In this document: positions 48,363 to 59,784 of the stretch, one piece after another
How positions within the stretch are numbered: position 1 is the stretch's first letter
Layout: each line of letters opens with the position of its first letter
Source of the DNA: Castor canadensis
Lineage: Eukaryota; Chordata; Mammalia; Rodentia; Castoridae
DNA: 64,000 bases
NCBI RefSeq assembly: GCF_047511655.1
Contig: NC_133392.1
Span: 20,164,001-20,228,000 of the forward strand
Direction of reading: 5' to 3'
Position numbers and translations under genes: made by a program
Notes under the pieces: generated by a model
Told to the model about the DNA's origin: nothing
The model's database searches: none
Seen by the model: the letters and a program-made list of their open reading frames with translations, nothing else

Positions 48363-49849
48363 ACCAAGTGCTGAGATTATAGCCTGTACCACCCTACCTG
48401 CCTGTTTTTATTATTTTTAACAGGACTAAAAATATACTTCTCAAACCATTGTCAAGTATACTACATAAAACAATCTGACTGGTTTTCAATAACACTTGTT
48501 GGCCTGGAAAACAAACAAGCAAACAAACATTCACAATGCTGAAAAGGGAAACTGAAAGAGGATGGGTGACTGAGGCTGCTTGGTCATTCAGTTAGCTATG
48601 TGGATGGCACAAAGGTTAGTAGTATGACAGGGGAAAAGATGCTTATCTACATGTTCAGAGAGGAAATTATAGTCCCAAGAGTGCTGGCAATACATAATGA
48701 AACGTATCCCACACAAGCACACTCACAACCAATACCTTTGCTTTCTTGAGCACCTATGTGTCCAACCACATCCTTCCAGTAATGTATCACTGAAATATCC
48801 GACTATGGTAAGTTTCCTGTAAAGTTCAGACACTCTGAATAATCCGTTTAGTTAGATGACTTTTTCTCCTCCAAATAAAATGCACACACCACTGAGAGCA
48901 AATACTAATGAATTGTCTTCCTTTTAAACACCCTTACTCTGAATGCTTAACAACTTCCAAGGACAGAGAAAAAGACATTTCTATCATTTTATCACTGAAT
49001 AATAGGTAATCTTTTTCACAACTGACATACCTTAAGAGAGATATCCTAATGTGTCCCGTGTCAGAAGGGCATCATTACCTCACCTATATCTCTAAGTTGT
49101 CACTGACTACAGCATAACTCTAATACACAGACTTTTAATTCTGTAGGGTATAGTTTGGTGACAGTCAACAAAATGAAGCATTGAATTGAAACTGTACAAA
49201 ATGGTACAGTTTGGCTCAAGAGTAGTGTTACCACAGAAGGAAATCAAAAGCCTCCATTCCCAGAATTAACACTCAGTTTTAGCAGAAGAAGAGACGTCTA
49301 TCCTTGCTGAATCAAGGAACCAGCCCTCAATGTTAGCGTTTTTGTTTCATTTACTTTCTAATCCTAAAGTACCTAATGGATACTGCCCTCCACACAATAA
49401 AAAGAACATATTCTATGAAGCTAAATCAGAATTTTCTAACTGGTAACCTAAAGTATATACTAAAAAAAGCAAGAAAAAAAAAAACTTCAGCTACAGTAGA
49501 GTAGGGGTCTCTGAAGTCCATACCTAAAGAAAACTCTAGTGGAATTAGTGGAGTAGTAAATATTCTATTTGTATATATTACTCTTCTTTTAAAATAATAT
49601 TTTGCCATTTGTTTCCATCGAAAGGTATACCTCATCTTTAAAAAAAAAAACCTATTAAGTCAAATAAAACTTGAATATTGCACACTTTCAGGAAAAAAAT
49701 GCCTTGTAAGAAATGTATTGTTTCTTCCTTAATGATGAAAACACAACCACAGTAACTACACCCACAAAAAATTGTCTAAAAAGAATACACAATAACTGCA
49801 ACTCCTAACTTTTTCCCTTAAAACTTATGTATTAAAGCTGAAAACAGGC

Positions 49850-50165
49850 ACACTTTATGACTCGGCATTACCACTCTAAATGTAACCAAACTACTAAACA
49901 TACATATGTCCACCAAGGGACATACAAAAGAATGTTCATTATAGCCTAATTTGAAAACTCAAGCATCTATAATACAGACAAATTATGAAATATTTATACA
50001 AAGTAATACTACATAGCAATGAGAATGAATCAAACTATTACTACTATGCAAAACAACCTCCACAATTTTAACATAAAGTTAAATTTTAAAAAAGCCAGGC
50101 ACACAAAAAAGTACATACTGGATAACTCCATTCATATAAGGTACAAAACTGGCAAAACTGTGCTA
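49850..50165 (+). mobile_element. L1 3'-end fragment
   Basis: AAAGCTGAAAACAGGCACAC, AAAGAATGTTCATTATAGCC, AAGTAATACTACATAGCAAT and GGATAACTCCATTCATATAA follow the order of old L1 3' ends. Confidence 0.78.
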
Positions 50166-50175
50166 TAAAAAGTCA

Positions 50176-50349
50176 GGGCTGGGGACATAGCTCAATGGTA
50201 GAGCACTCTGCTTAGGAAGCATGAGGCCTAAGTTCAATCCCCAGTACTTACATAAGGAAATAAATGAATGAAATAAATAAATAGTAAGAAAGAGCTATAA
50301 GTGGCATGCCTAGCATGCTCAAAGCCCTATATTCAATTTTCAGTTCTAA
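50176..50349 (+). mobile_element. Two ID-like SINEs
   Basis: A good copy at 50176-50252 (GGGCTGGGGACATAGCTCAA, AAGTTCAATCCCCAGTACTT) with an AAAT-rich tail, and a decayed copy at 50292-50349 (GCATGCCTAGCATGCTCAAA). Confidence 0.75.
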
Positions 50350-50797
50350 AAAGAAAAAAAGATAAGAAAGTATTTTGAATAGCTTTATGCCAATCATGTT
50401 TGTTCACATCATCTAAACTTAACAACTTAGATATGGACAAATTTCTTGAAAGAGATAAATATCAGAACTGATTAGCCCCAAACAGCCCTGCATCTATTAA
50501 ACAAATTAATAATTTAAAAAACCTTCTCACAAAGAAAGCTCTGGGCCCGTAAGTCTTCAATAACAAAATTTACCAAGCATTTAAGGAATAAAGAAAACCA
50601 ATCCTTCATAAAATCTTAAAAAAAAAAAAAAGAGGAAAAGGGAACACTTCTCTGAGGCCAGTATTAGCCCATTAGCCTGATACAAAAATCTGACAAAGAA
50701 ATTACATGAAAAACAAACAAAAAAAGAAAAAAAAAGATTAATATCTTTCATGAATATAGACACAAAATTCTTAACAAGGTATTAGCAAACTGAACCC

Positions 50798-51432
50798 TGG
50801 AATTTTCTAACAGAAGTGTCTTCACTGCTCGTGGTGGCCCCCGGAGTGCACCTGAGTTTAAGCTAAGGAGGTGACCCAGAATGGAAGTTGGTCATGGTGG
50901 AAAGACCATCGTGTGATTAGAGGGTACAGGCTCTGGATAACTGATGTCAGCCCAACCTCTAGGGAGCAGACAGGGGCCAGAGACTGAGTTCGGTCACATA
51001 ACCAATGATTCCATCAGTCACGTGAACATAATGGCACCCTAATAAAAGCTCTGGAACTTGAGGCTAGGCTGAGCCTTCTGACTGGATGCGCATCAATCTG
51101 ACAGGAGGGTAAGGAATCAGATTCAATGGACAAAGGGCACAGAAGCTCTGGACTATTTCACTCTGTGTACCTTCATTTGACCGGTCCTGATTCAGAGCAC
51201 TTATGATACACCTTGCATTTGTGAGTATAGTGCTTTCCTCAGTTCTCTGAGCAGGTGAAAAGAATTATTAGACTTGAGGGGATGTGGGAATTCCTGAATT
51301 TTTAACCAGTCGGTGGGAGTTAGAATAGCTTGGGACCCCTGACTTGTGGCTAACATCTGTAGTGAGAGCAGACTTTGAGGCTGCACCATTAAACTGGGGA
51401 GTCTGGACTAATTCTGAAGGGTTAGTATCAGC
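50798..51432 (+). mobile_element. Solitary LTR-like insertion within L1
   Basis: About 630 bp interrupt the L1 between AGCAAACTGAACCC and CACTACAATAGTACAAAA. The block starts TGGAATTTTCTAACAGAAGT, has a polyadenylation-like CCCTAATAAAAGCTCTGG near its middle, and ends GTTAGTATCAGCA, a TG...CA frame. It has no gag, pol or env ORF, so I take it as a solo LTR of an endogenous retrovirus. Family and exact ends are not settled. Confidence 0.6.
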
Positions 51433-51905
51433 ACTACAATAGTACAAAATATAACATGACCAAGTAGGGTTTATTCCAAGAATGTAAGGTTGGTTTAAGA
51501 TCTAAAAATCAACTAAATCCTCCATATTAACAGGGGGAAAAAACCCCAAAACACAGCATCATCTCAATACGTATGGAAAAAGCATAAGACAAAAAATCCA
51601 CTCACCCTTCATGATAAAAAAACAAAAAACAAAAAACCTCTTAGCAAATTAGGAAAGAAAGGAACTTCCTCAACCAAAAAGGCATCTACAAAAACCCTAC
51701 AGTTGTCATATGCAATAGTGAAAGAATGCATTTTTCCTCAAGATTAGAAACCAGGCAAAGATGTTCACTCTCACCATTTCTATTTAGCAGTATACTTACT
51801 AGAAATCCTATCAGGTGAAATAAGACAAGAAAAAAGAGTATCATGTATAATGGAAAGGAGGAAATACAAAAGATTTTTAATCACAAACAACACTACTTAC
51901 TTAAG

Positions 51906-51986
51906 AGGCCAGCAGCATTCCTCAATTGTGGAGCACATGCTTAGAATGGGCAAGGGCCTGGGTTCCAACTCCAGCATATGCCCATA
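51906..51986 (+). mobile_element. ID-like SINE nested in L1
   Basis: AGCAGCATTCCTCAATTGTG and CCTGGGTTCCAACTCCAGCA, a diverged ID copy. Confidence 0.7.
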
Positions 51987-52175
51987 AAATGAATATTACT
52001 GTCTATTTAGAAAATCCTACAGAATATACAATTACTATAAAAAGTAAATTTAGCAGAGTTAATATACGAGGTCAATATGCCCAATTCAAATGCTACTTAC
52101 GACAGCATCAAAAAATACTTAAGAATAGATTTAACCAAGTATGTACATTACCCATGCTCTAAAGTTTCTGAACAG

Positions 52176-52380
52176 AGGGTCAGGAATGGTGATGCACACC
52201 TGTAATCCCAGCTACAGGGGATTACCTTTTTACCAAGGCTGACCCCAGGCAAAAAGTTAAAGATCCTACTTAAAATAAACTAAAGCAAAAAACGGCTGAG
52301 GATATGGCTTGAGTGGTAGAGCAGTTGCCTAGTAAGTGCGATGCCCTGAGTTTAAACTCCAGTACTGCCAACACAAATAT
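52176..52380 (+). mobile_element. Dimeric SINE nested in L1
   Basis: ATGCACACCTGTAATCCCAG, then GGCTGAGGATATGGCTTGAG and CCCTGAGTTTAAACTCCAGT. Confidence 0.86.
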
Positions 52381-52682
52381 ATAGAATGTTACTGAAATTT
52401 GAAAGCCTAAATAATTGAATAAAAGGAACATATATTCTTGAATTAGAAGATTCAGTATTGTTAAGACATGTCAAGTCTACTGAAATTAATCTGTAAACTT
52501 ACTCCTAATCAAAAATTCCAGTAGGCTTTGCTATAAAAATCAGTAAGATGATTCTGAAATTTATGTAAAAATATCAACAACCTACAATAGCTAAAGTAAC
52601 TTTTGAAAAAGCATTAAAGTAGAAGACATTTGCTGCCTGATTTCATGACTTATTAGAAAATTACAGTAATTAAGACTGTATT

Positions 52683-52945
52683 GAGCCAGACACCAGTGGC
52701 TCACACATGCAATCCTAGTGATTCAGGAGGCAGAGATCAAGAGGAGAAGTTTGAAGACAGCCCCAGGCAAATAGTTCGTGAGACCCTATCTTGAAAAACC
52801 CATCACAGAAAAAAGGGCCGGTGGAGTGGTTCAAGTGGTAGAGTGTCTGCCTAGCAAGTCTGAGGCTCTGAGTTTAAACTCTAGTACTGCAAAAAAAAAA
52901 AAAAAGAAAGAAAAGAAAGAAAGAAAGAAAGAAAGGAAAAGCAGC
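52683..52945 (+). mobile_element. Dimeric SINE nested in L1, with (AAAG)n tail
   Basis: CACCAGTGGCTCACACATGC, GTGAGACCCTATCTTGAAAA, GGGCCGGTGGAGTGGTTCAA, GAGTTTAAACTCTAGTACTG. The A-tail has become an AAAG array at about 52905-52940. Confidence 0.9.
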
Positions 52946-53365
52946 AAAAAGTTCGTATTATTGAAGTGAGGACAAATATTTAGACCAAAGGAACAGAACA
53001 GAGAATCCAGAAATAGACTGACATATATGTGGTCAGCTGATGACAATTTTAACATGTAAGTATAGTCTTTCCAGCAAACAATCTGGAACAACTGGATGTC
53101 TACTGGCCACAAAGCCAACTTCAACCCTTACCTCAAACCTCCTAGTATGCATGGCAAAAAAAAAAAAAAAAAAGTCCTTTAATTAAATTTTGGCTCTAAA
53201 TGGAAAACCTGTTGCTATGAAACTGATAGAAGAAAGTAGAAGAGAAAGATCTTTGTGATCCCAGATTATGCTTACTTCCTAGGACACAGAAGCATGAACC
53301 ATAAAAGGTAAACATGACCAGCTGAACTTCATTACAAAAAACTTTTGTCCTTCAAAAGAAAGTTA

Positions 53366-54050
53366 GCCAGGTCCAGGTGGCTCATGCCTGAAATCCCAGC
53401 TATCCAGGAGACAGAGATCAAGAAGATCGTGGTTTGCGGCCAGCCTGGACAGATAGTTCGTGAGACCCTATCTGAGATACCCAACACATAAAAGGCCAGG
53501 CTGAGCAGCTCAAGTGGAAGAGTGCCTGTGTAGCAAGCATGAGGCCCAGAGTATAAACCCCAGTACCACCAAAAAATTTTTTTAAAAATCAGTTAAACAC
53601 TGGGCATGGTGGAGCATGCCTGTAAATGCCAGCACTTGGAAAGCCGAGACAGAATTGCTAGTTCCAGACCAGTTTGGGCTACACAGCAAGACCCTGTCTG
53701 AAATAAAAAAGAAAATGACAAAGGGTACAGTGGCTCATTCCTGTAATCCTAGCTATGTGAGAGGCTAAGATTGGGAGGACTGCAGTTCGAGACCAACTTG
53801 GGGAGGTATTCTCAAGACCCCCATCAATCAATAAAAGCTGCACATGGTGGTACACACCTGTCATCCAAGCTATGAGGGATACATAAATAGAAGGATCACA
53901 GTCCAGGCTGGTCCAAGCATAAAAGTGAAGTCCTATTCGAAAAATGACTACAGCAAAAAGGGCTAGGGGCCTGACTCAAGTGGAAGAGAGTCTGTCTAGC
54001 AAGTGTGAGGCCCTGAGTTCAAACCCCAGTACTGCCAAAAGACTAAAAAA
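53366..54050 (+). mobile_element. Cluster of SINEs nested in L1
   Basis: A dimer at 53366-53580 (CAGGTGGCTCATGCCTGAAA to GTATAAACCCCAGTACCACC), a B1 at 53597-53713 (GGCATGGTGGAGCATGCCTG, CAAGACCCTGTCTGAAATAA), and a long dimer at 53720-54050 (TTCCTGTAATCCTAGCTATG; CACACCTGTCATCCAAGCTA; GAGTTCAAACCCCAGTACTG). They lie head to tail in the same orientation. Confidence 0.86.
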
Positions 54051-54120
54051 GACAAGGACAAATGCAATCAACTGATGAGGAGAAATATTTGCAAAGCACA
54101 TATATAATAAACATACGTTC

Positions 54121-54340
54121 AGCCACACATAGGTGGTTCATGCCTGCAATCTTAGTTGGGAGGCTGACATCGGGAGGACTACAGCTCGAGGCCAACCCAG
54201 GTAAATAGTTCTCAAGATCCCATTTCCAAAAATAACCACAGCAAAATGAACTGGAGGTGTGGCTCAAGAAGGAGAGTACTTGCTTTGCAAGGGCAAAACC
54301 CTGAGTTCAAACCCCAGTCCCACAAAAAACAAAAAAAAGA
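54121..54340 (+). mobile_element. Dimeric SINE nested in L1
   Basis: GGTGGTTCATGCCTGCAATC, GGAGGACTACAGCTCGAGGC, CTGGAGGTGTGGCTCAAGAA, GAGTTCAAACCCCAGTCCCA. Confidence 0.87.
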
Positions 54341-54360
54341 CTTTGTCCAGAATTTACAAA

Positions 54361-54565
54361 CAACATACAACTCTTGTGTTTGCACGTATGAAAACAGAAA
54401 AATGAAATCTGATAAAATCGTTCTAAGAAGGGGGAGGAGAGAAGAGGGAGAACAATGGAGAGGGTAAATGTAACTAAGATTTATTGTAAGCACAGATGTA
54501 AAAGTATGCTTACACATATGCAATATATTCCCTTGTACAACAATTATGTGCTAATATAATAAAAA
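54361..54565 (+). mobile_element. Rodent-type L1 3' end nested in older L1
   Basis: GGGGGAGGAGAGAAGAGGGA, TTATTGTAAGCACAGATGTA and CTAATATAATAAAAAAG parallel the element at 34696-34828. L1 ORF2 sequence lies on either side (TTTGTCCAGAATTTACAAAC before, AACAAACTCAAAGACAAG after). Confidence 0.6.
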
Positions 54566-55744
54566 AGTTTCAACTCACTAACAAACTCAAAGACAAGATT
54601 TGGAGACACTTCACAAAGAAGATAGACAGCAATCAAGTACATAAGAAGCTCAAGATCACTGCCCTAAGGAAAATGCACACTAAAACCCAGGAGTGCCACA
54701 ACACACCTACTTAACAGCCGAAGTTAAAGACGGACAATTCCAAATGCAGCACTATCCTCGAGTCTCAATCACTGCTGACTAGAACGTAAAATGGCACCCA
54801 GCTGGGTGTTTCTTTGTAAGTTAAATACATACTTATTGTACAACCCAGCAACTCTATTCTGAGGAATTTACTTGAGTAAAAACATATGTCCACAAAAAGA
54901 CCTGTTCATTAAGGTTCATAACATCTTTATGAACCAAAAAACTTAATTGTCTATAAACCGACAAATGGATAAGCAAATTGTGGCGCATCTATACAATGAG
55001 ATATTATTCAGCAATAAAAAGGAATGAACATGCATGGATCTAAAAAGACATAATGCTAAATTAAAGTCAGACATAAAAAAGTATGTTCCATTTACATAAA
55101 ATTTGTAGAAATTGTAAACCTATAAAGACAGAGAAGGGACCAGAAGTTGTTTGGGACCATGGATAGAGACAGAAAATTGACTGTGAAGGGTATGAGGTAA
55201 CGTTTGGGGGTGATGGACACTGCATCACAAGCTGTGTTGGTAATTTCAACTGTACATCTGTCAGGTCCCTAAATTGTGCACTAAATACTGAAGAATTTTG
55301 TTGTATGGAAATTATATCTCCAATTTCAGTATATGTGCTGATGAAGTGAGTGCTGAAATTATATCTCAATAAAGTTTATTTTAAAAAGTACTAAACTACA
55401 TGAATTTGAGATAATCTTCATGCATAATTTTAAAGAGCAAACCTTCAATCACTTAGTGTGGGAGACTACTAACATAAATTACTATGAAGTTTATGATCTG
55501 AAGACATAATTGCTTTGGGGAATCTTTGCTCTCATGCACTTTTTAGAAAATTTCCTTTTGGTCATATGATTAATCTGCTACTAGCCAAGAGGATAAGACA
55601 GTCAAATCTTCATCTTCTACACAGGAACTCAATAGCTAACGAACAGGACAAGCTTCTTATTTAAAATATGAGAGAAACAGCAGAAGAAACTGCTGAACTA
55701 TGAAAAGCAGCAGCCTCTAGAGAGCAGAAAATGGATGGGGAGAA

Positions 55745-55990
55745 AATGGATTATTTTTTAAAATTGTTTTATTATTCATATGTGCATACAAGGCTTGGGT
55801 CATTTCTCCCCCACTGCCCCTACCCCCTCCCTTACCACCCACTCCCTCTCCTCCCTTATTGTTGTGCTGGGTGGGGCTATACTGTGCATTTACAAAGGTT
55901 CTGACAATGTATCAAATATATCATATTTGAATTCACTATATGAATATAGTGAAATATATTCATATTTGAATTCAGCTATACTTCACTAAT
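55745..55990 (-). mobile_element. Probable rodent L1 3' end, minus strand
   Basis: On the minus strand it reads GTATGCACATATGAATAATA into an A-rich end, preceded by a GGGAGGGGGTAGGGGCAGTG purine-rich stretch. This is a typical rodent L1 3' tail. The left end (from about 55905) changes to an AT-rich palindromic segment. Confidence 0.55.
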
Positions 55991-56214
55991 TGACTAAACT
56001 ATATATATTGCTTTTTAAATATTTAGAATGAATCTAAAATAAATATTTCATTTTCTATTCTTCACAATGCAAGAAATTAAGCAGCATCTTATACATAAAG
56101 TTATATATCATTTGTGAAATAATCATTTGGTATGTAGGAAAAAATGTTGGAAAATACTGAGAACTTTTAAGATTAAAATGACTACTCTTACACATATTTT
56201 CAGAAGTTAAATTT

Positions 56215-56575
56215 AAGACTGGTGGTTCCTACATAAAAGCCCAGCTTCTTGGCAGGTCGAGATTGGAAGGACCATGGTTCAAGGCCATGGTTCTCTGGCA
56301 AAGAGTCAGAGAGATACCATCTCAATCAATAAGCCAGGCATAGTGGTGTATACCTATGCTCCCTCTATGGCAGGAAGGCCATAGGTAGGAGAGAAATCTG
56401 AGGCCAGCTCCAGGCAAAAATGCAAGACCCTACCTAAAAAATAACTAAAAGGGCTGGCAGAGTGGCTCAAGTGGTAAAGTGCCTGCCTAGTAAGCATGAG
56501 GCCCTGAGTTCAACCCCAAGTACTATCAAAAAAACAAAACAAAACAAAAAAACAAACAAACAAAAAACAGTAAAA
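56215..56575 (+). mobile_element. Long dimeric SINE with (CAAA)n tail
   Basis: GGCAGGTCGAGATTGGAAGG, GCCAGGCATAGTGGTGTATA, GGGCTGGCAGAGTGGCTCAA, CCTGAGTTCAACCCCAAGTA, then CAAAA/CAAAC repeats to 56575. Confidence 0.86.
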
Positions 56576-56584
56576 AAATAAATG

Positions 56585-56690
56585 AAGCAATAAGGGCAAG
56601 GAACATGGTTCAAGTGGTAAGGCGCCTGCTTAGCAAGCACAAGACTCTGACTTCAAATCCCAGAACTTCTAAAAAAAAAAAAAAAATTTA
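56585..56690 (+). mobile_element. tRNA-derived SINE
   Basis: GCAAGGAACATGGTTCAAGT and CTGACTTCAAATCCCAGAAC, then A16. Confidence 0.85.
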
Positions 56691-57261
56691 AGATAAACCA
56701 CTAATTATCAAGGCTAGTTCATTAGCTGGCAACACATTCTAATATACAGCAACATTCTGAAAACCTTTAGAAATGGAGGAAATACTAGTATTTCCTGAAT
56801 TGTAACTTCAAATTGTAATTCAGTAAGAATTGGGCATGAAATAAACGTTGAGTAAACACTTATTGCCAAAACGATAAATGGTTCCATAATTAACAGCATT
56901 ACGCATATATATCAAGTCCATTAAAAAGCTGGTCCTGAATTTTAGTGTTAATGTGCTCAGTTACTTCTGTCAATACAGATGTTACACATTTATTAGTCTT
57001 ACTGCCTAAGGGAATTACACCAGAGAGAAAAGTGGTCCTCGGAGGGAGTAAGAGAGGAGAGGTTTGCAATCTCCTTGCTCTGGGAGCTTAGGGGAAGTGG
57101 AGATGCCATCTTCCACCTGGTTATACTCCTCACTCCTCATCTCTTACTGGTTTACTTCAAGTTCTAAAGGAGTTTATGCTTAATATTCATCCATTCCTTT
57201 ACTTCTTTTTAGCATGTCACATGTTCAATTCTCTTCCTTAATTTACTACAATAAGAGATCA

Positions 57262-57720
57262 TCTTTTTAAAAACCAGCTTTATTGTGGTATAATTTACAT
57301 ATCCCAAAATTCCCCCATTTTAGGTGCAGAGTTCAGTGGCATTGGTAAACTTATGCAGTTATGGAACCTTTGTAAAACCAAGCTTTAGAATTCCTCTATG
57401 ACCCCAAAGGTTCCCACGGGTCTATCTGCAGAGGCGCTTCACTCCCAGCCCCAGTTGCCACTGCTTGGCTCTGTCTTTGTATTTTGCCTTTTCTATAAAT
57501 TTCCTATAATATAATTGCAATATGTACTTTTAATTCTGTGACTACATTCTTTTCACGTTTTGTTATATATATGAGTAGTATTCCATAGAATGAACACACC
57601 CCATTTTGTTTAGGAAACCTTTCTGTTGCTTCTAGTTTGGGGGACTGTGAGTAACACTCTATGCTCATTCCCACTTTGTATGGACACAGGGGCTAGCACG
57701 TCTCCATCTTCAAGGACTTG
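57262..57720 (-). mobile_element. L1 3'-end fragment, minus strand
   Basis: Plus-strand reading CCAGCTTTATTGTGGTATAA, GCAGAGTTCAGTGGCATTGG, TTTTCTATAAATTTCC, GAGTAGTATTCCATAGAATG and CCCCATTTTGTTTAGGAAAC is the antisense order of an old L1 3' region. Confidence 0.8.
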
Positions 57721-58194
57721 TCTCACACCTGCTACACTTTACCTCAACACTCATGAGAAAGGCCAACACAAGAGACACTGGCTGGTATTTAGTAAGTCAA
57801 TGTTTGTTGGAAAAATAAAGAAAACATGTTACTCAGCAATGTCTTATAATATGGGCCTCATTGTCAAGTGTTTTTTTTTTTTTAAAAACCTGTAACCTTA
57901 TCTCCAAGGAGGATACCTGCTACAGATAAAATGACAATGAGAATAGAAACTAAACATCTCTACATCAGTTTCATATAAAGCAATCAACCGAACCTAAGTT
58001 TCTCCAAACTTTCTCAAAAGTATCTGCCAACATCTCATCAGAAAATACCCTCAGTTCTCTGTGAGCTTGCTGACAGTATTCGTATTTACTGAGTCCATAA
58101 ACCAGGAAAATAAATACTCAAATATTACAAAATGTCTCCCATCACTGAGCTCAGATTTCATCATCTACCTTTTGCAAAAAGGTAGAATCTCAAT

Positions 58195-58213
58195 ATCTCT
58201 CTCTCTCTCTCTC

Positions 58214-58258
<45 letters not shown>
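58195..58258. repeat. Compound (TC)n(TA)n microsatellite
   Basis: About 11 TC/CT units run into about 20 TA units. It is uninterrupted, so probably polymorphic. The serine/leucine then Tyr-Ile ORF over it is an artefact. Confidence 0.93.
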
Positions 58259-58259
<1 letters not shown>

Positions 58260-58341
58260 AACTACAACCCTATATTCTGACATTGTTAAACACCATATAA
58301 TGCTGTTTAATTAATTTATACTTACTTTAAAATATTTTTTA

Positions 58342-58430
58342 AAAAAAATTTGGTGGCACTGGGGTCTCAACTCATGGCTTCAAGCTTGCAAAGCAGGTGC
58401 TCTACTGCTTGAGCCAACCTCTAAGTCCAA
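58342..58430 (-). mobile_element. tRNA-derived SINE
   Basis: GGTGGCACTGGGGTCTCAAC, GCAGGTGCTCTACTGCTTGA. Confidence 0.84.
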
Positions 58431-58446
58431 AATTTGTCTGTCTGTT

Positions 58447-58668
58447 TATTTGCTTTTTTTTTGCAGAAATGGGGTCTGAACTCAGGGCCTCACACTTGCT
58501 AGGCAGGTGCTCTACCACTTGAGCACTCCACCAACCCTGTTTTGTGCTGCGTATTTTCGAGATAAGGTCTGGGGAACTATTTGCCCCGGCTAGCTTCAAA
58601 CCTGATTCTCCTGATCTCTGCCTCCTGAACAGTAAGAATTACAGGCATGAACCACCAGCGCCTGGCCA
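58447..58668 (-). mobile_element. Dimeric tRNA/B1-like SINE
   Basis: TTTTTTTTTGCAGAAATGGG, GTGCTCTACCACTTGAGCAC, then GCCCCGGCTAGCTTCAAACC and TTACAGGCATGAACCACCAG. Confidence 0.87.
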
Positions 58669-59126
58669 GAACTTTTATAGATTAAATCATTTTGTTTCTT
58701 AAAAGAGTCAGTGAATTAAGTACTAGAAAATTACTTATTACAGAAACCAATCCTAACTAAGGACAACACACTGTCCACAGCTTTTATGCAGACTAAAGAT
58801 CACTTAGTTCTAATATTCATATAGAAAATATACACTATCACACAGGACAATGGTGGGATCAAAACCAAACATCTGAAAACTCATGTCTTTATAATTCTAA
58901 CACAAATGTACTACACTTTACCTCTGGTCTCCTTTATTACAATTTCGCAAAAGAGAATACTAAATTACCCATTTCGTTAGTCAAAACCAAAATAAAGGAA
59001 AATCAGCTGCATTATAAAAATATGTGAGTAACTGAAGACTGAAATTATGTTCTTCTATATTTACAAGTGCCTATTCCAAATGGTTTCAAACTCAGGTCAC
59101 TTAGCTTCCAAAACATGGTTCTCAAA

Positions 59127-59192
59127 AGGCTGGGGGTTTAGCTCGGTCCTAGGTTTGAGGCCCTAGGTTTGAGCCTCACCACAGTAAAGGAA
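59127..59192 (+). mobile_element. ID-like SINE, internally rearranged
   Basis: AAGGCTGGGGGTTTAGCTCG, then CCTAGGTTTGAGGCCCTAGG and TTTGAGCCTCACCACAGT. The B-box region is partly duplicated. Confidence 0.65.
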
Positions 59193-59669
59193 AGAAATAA
59201 GCATGGCATAAAGCCTTCGACCCAATGTTGTAAGAAAATCCTTAACACATTCCCCTCAAATGATGCACTAACATTAATAACAAAATTACACACTGATCCT
59301 GAATATTTTCTTATGAGAAACTGGCTTCTTAGATAAACATAAGGAATTTTGTGTTTAATACCAAATAATGCAATCTCTGTAGCTGCTAAATGCATGGTAA
59401 AGTTAATCATAGACAGATATATGCTGTGAATCTATAGCATTCCTACAGTAAGTTATTATCTATTCTCTATAAATTTAAACAATTTGCTCTCTGTACTTTG
59501 CATGGAGCAAAACAAAAATGGCTGTTTACAGCATTTTGCTGCCTTGTATTAGTTACAATTTTATACACATATATTTTTTCCTAAACATAAACTAAGCTCT
59601 TTTATGACAGGGAAGCATAAATTTGGTTGCTAATTACCTTTAAGACAGCAGTTTTAATAACTAATTTTA

Positions 59670-59764
59670 GGGTTTTTTTTTTTTTGGTGGTGCTGGGGTT
59701 TGAACTCAGGGCTTCATACTTGTTAAGCAGGTGCTGTTACCACCTGAGCCATTTCATCAGCCCC
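59670..59764 (-). mobile_element. tRNA-derived SINE with perfect 16-bp target-site duplication
   Basis: T-run, GGTGGTGCTGGGGTTTGAAC, TTACCACCTGAGCCATTTCA. TTAATAACTAATTTTA occurs exactly at 59654-59669 and 59765-59780. The intact duplication suggests a relatively young insertion. Confidence 0.93.
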
Positions 59765-59784
59765 TTAATAACTAATTTTAAAAA

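Larger units (their letters stand above)
50355..55390 (+). mobile_element. Old L1 (ORF2 to 3' end) with nested insertions
   Basis: L1 sequence can be followed in order. Segments are 50355-50797 (TGGACAAATTTCTTGAAAGA, ATACAAAAATCTGACAAAGA), 51431-51905 (GGTTTATTCCAAGAATGTAA, GATGTTCACTCTCACCATTT), 51987-52175, 52381-52682, 52946-53365 (CTGAACTTCATTACAAAAAA), 54051-54120, 54341-54360 and 54566-55390 (GACAAATGGATAAGCAAATT, CATAATGCTAAATTAAAGTC, AATAAAGTTTATTTTAAAAA). Each interruption is a separate younger element. Many stops and indels mean no functional reverse transcriptase. It lies antisense to MXI1. Confidence 0.9.

Noticed and set aside
54212-54523. 103-codon minus-strand ORF
   Set aside because: It runs through a SINE and an L1 tail, so it is repeat-derived.
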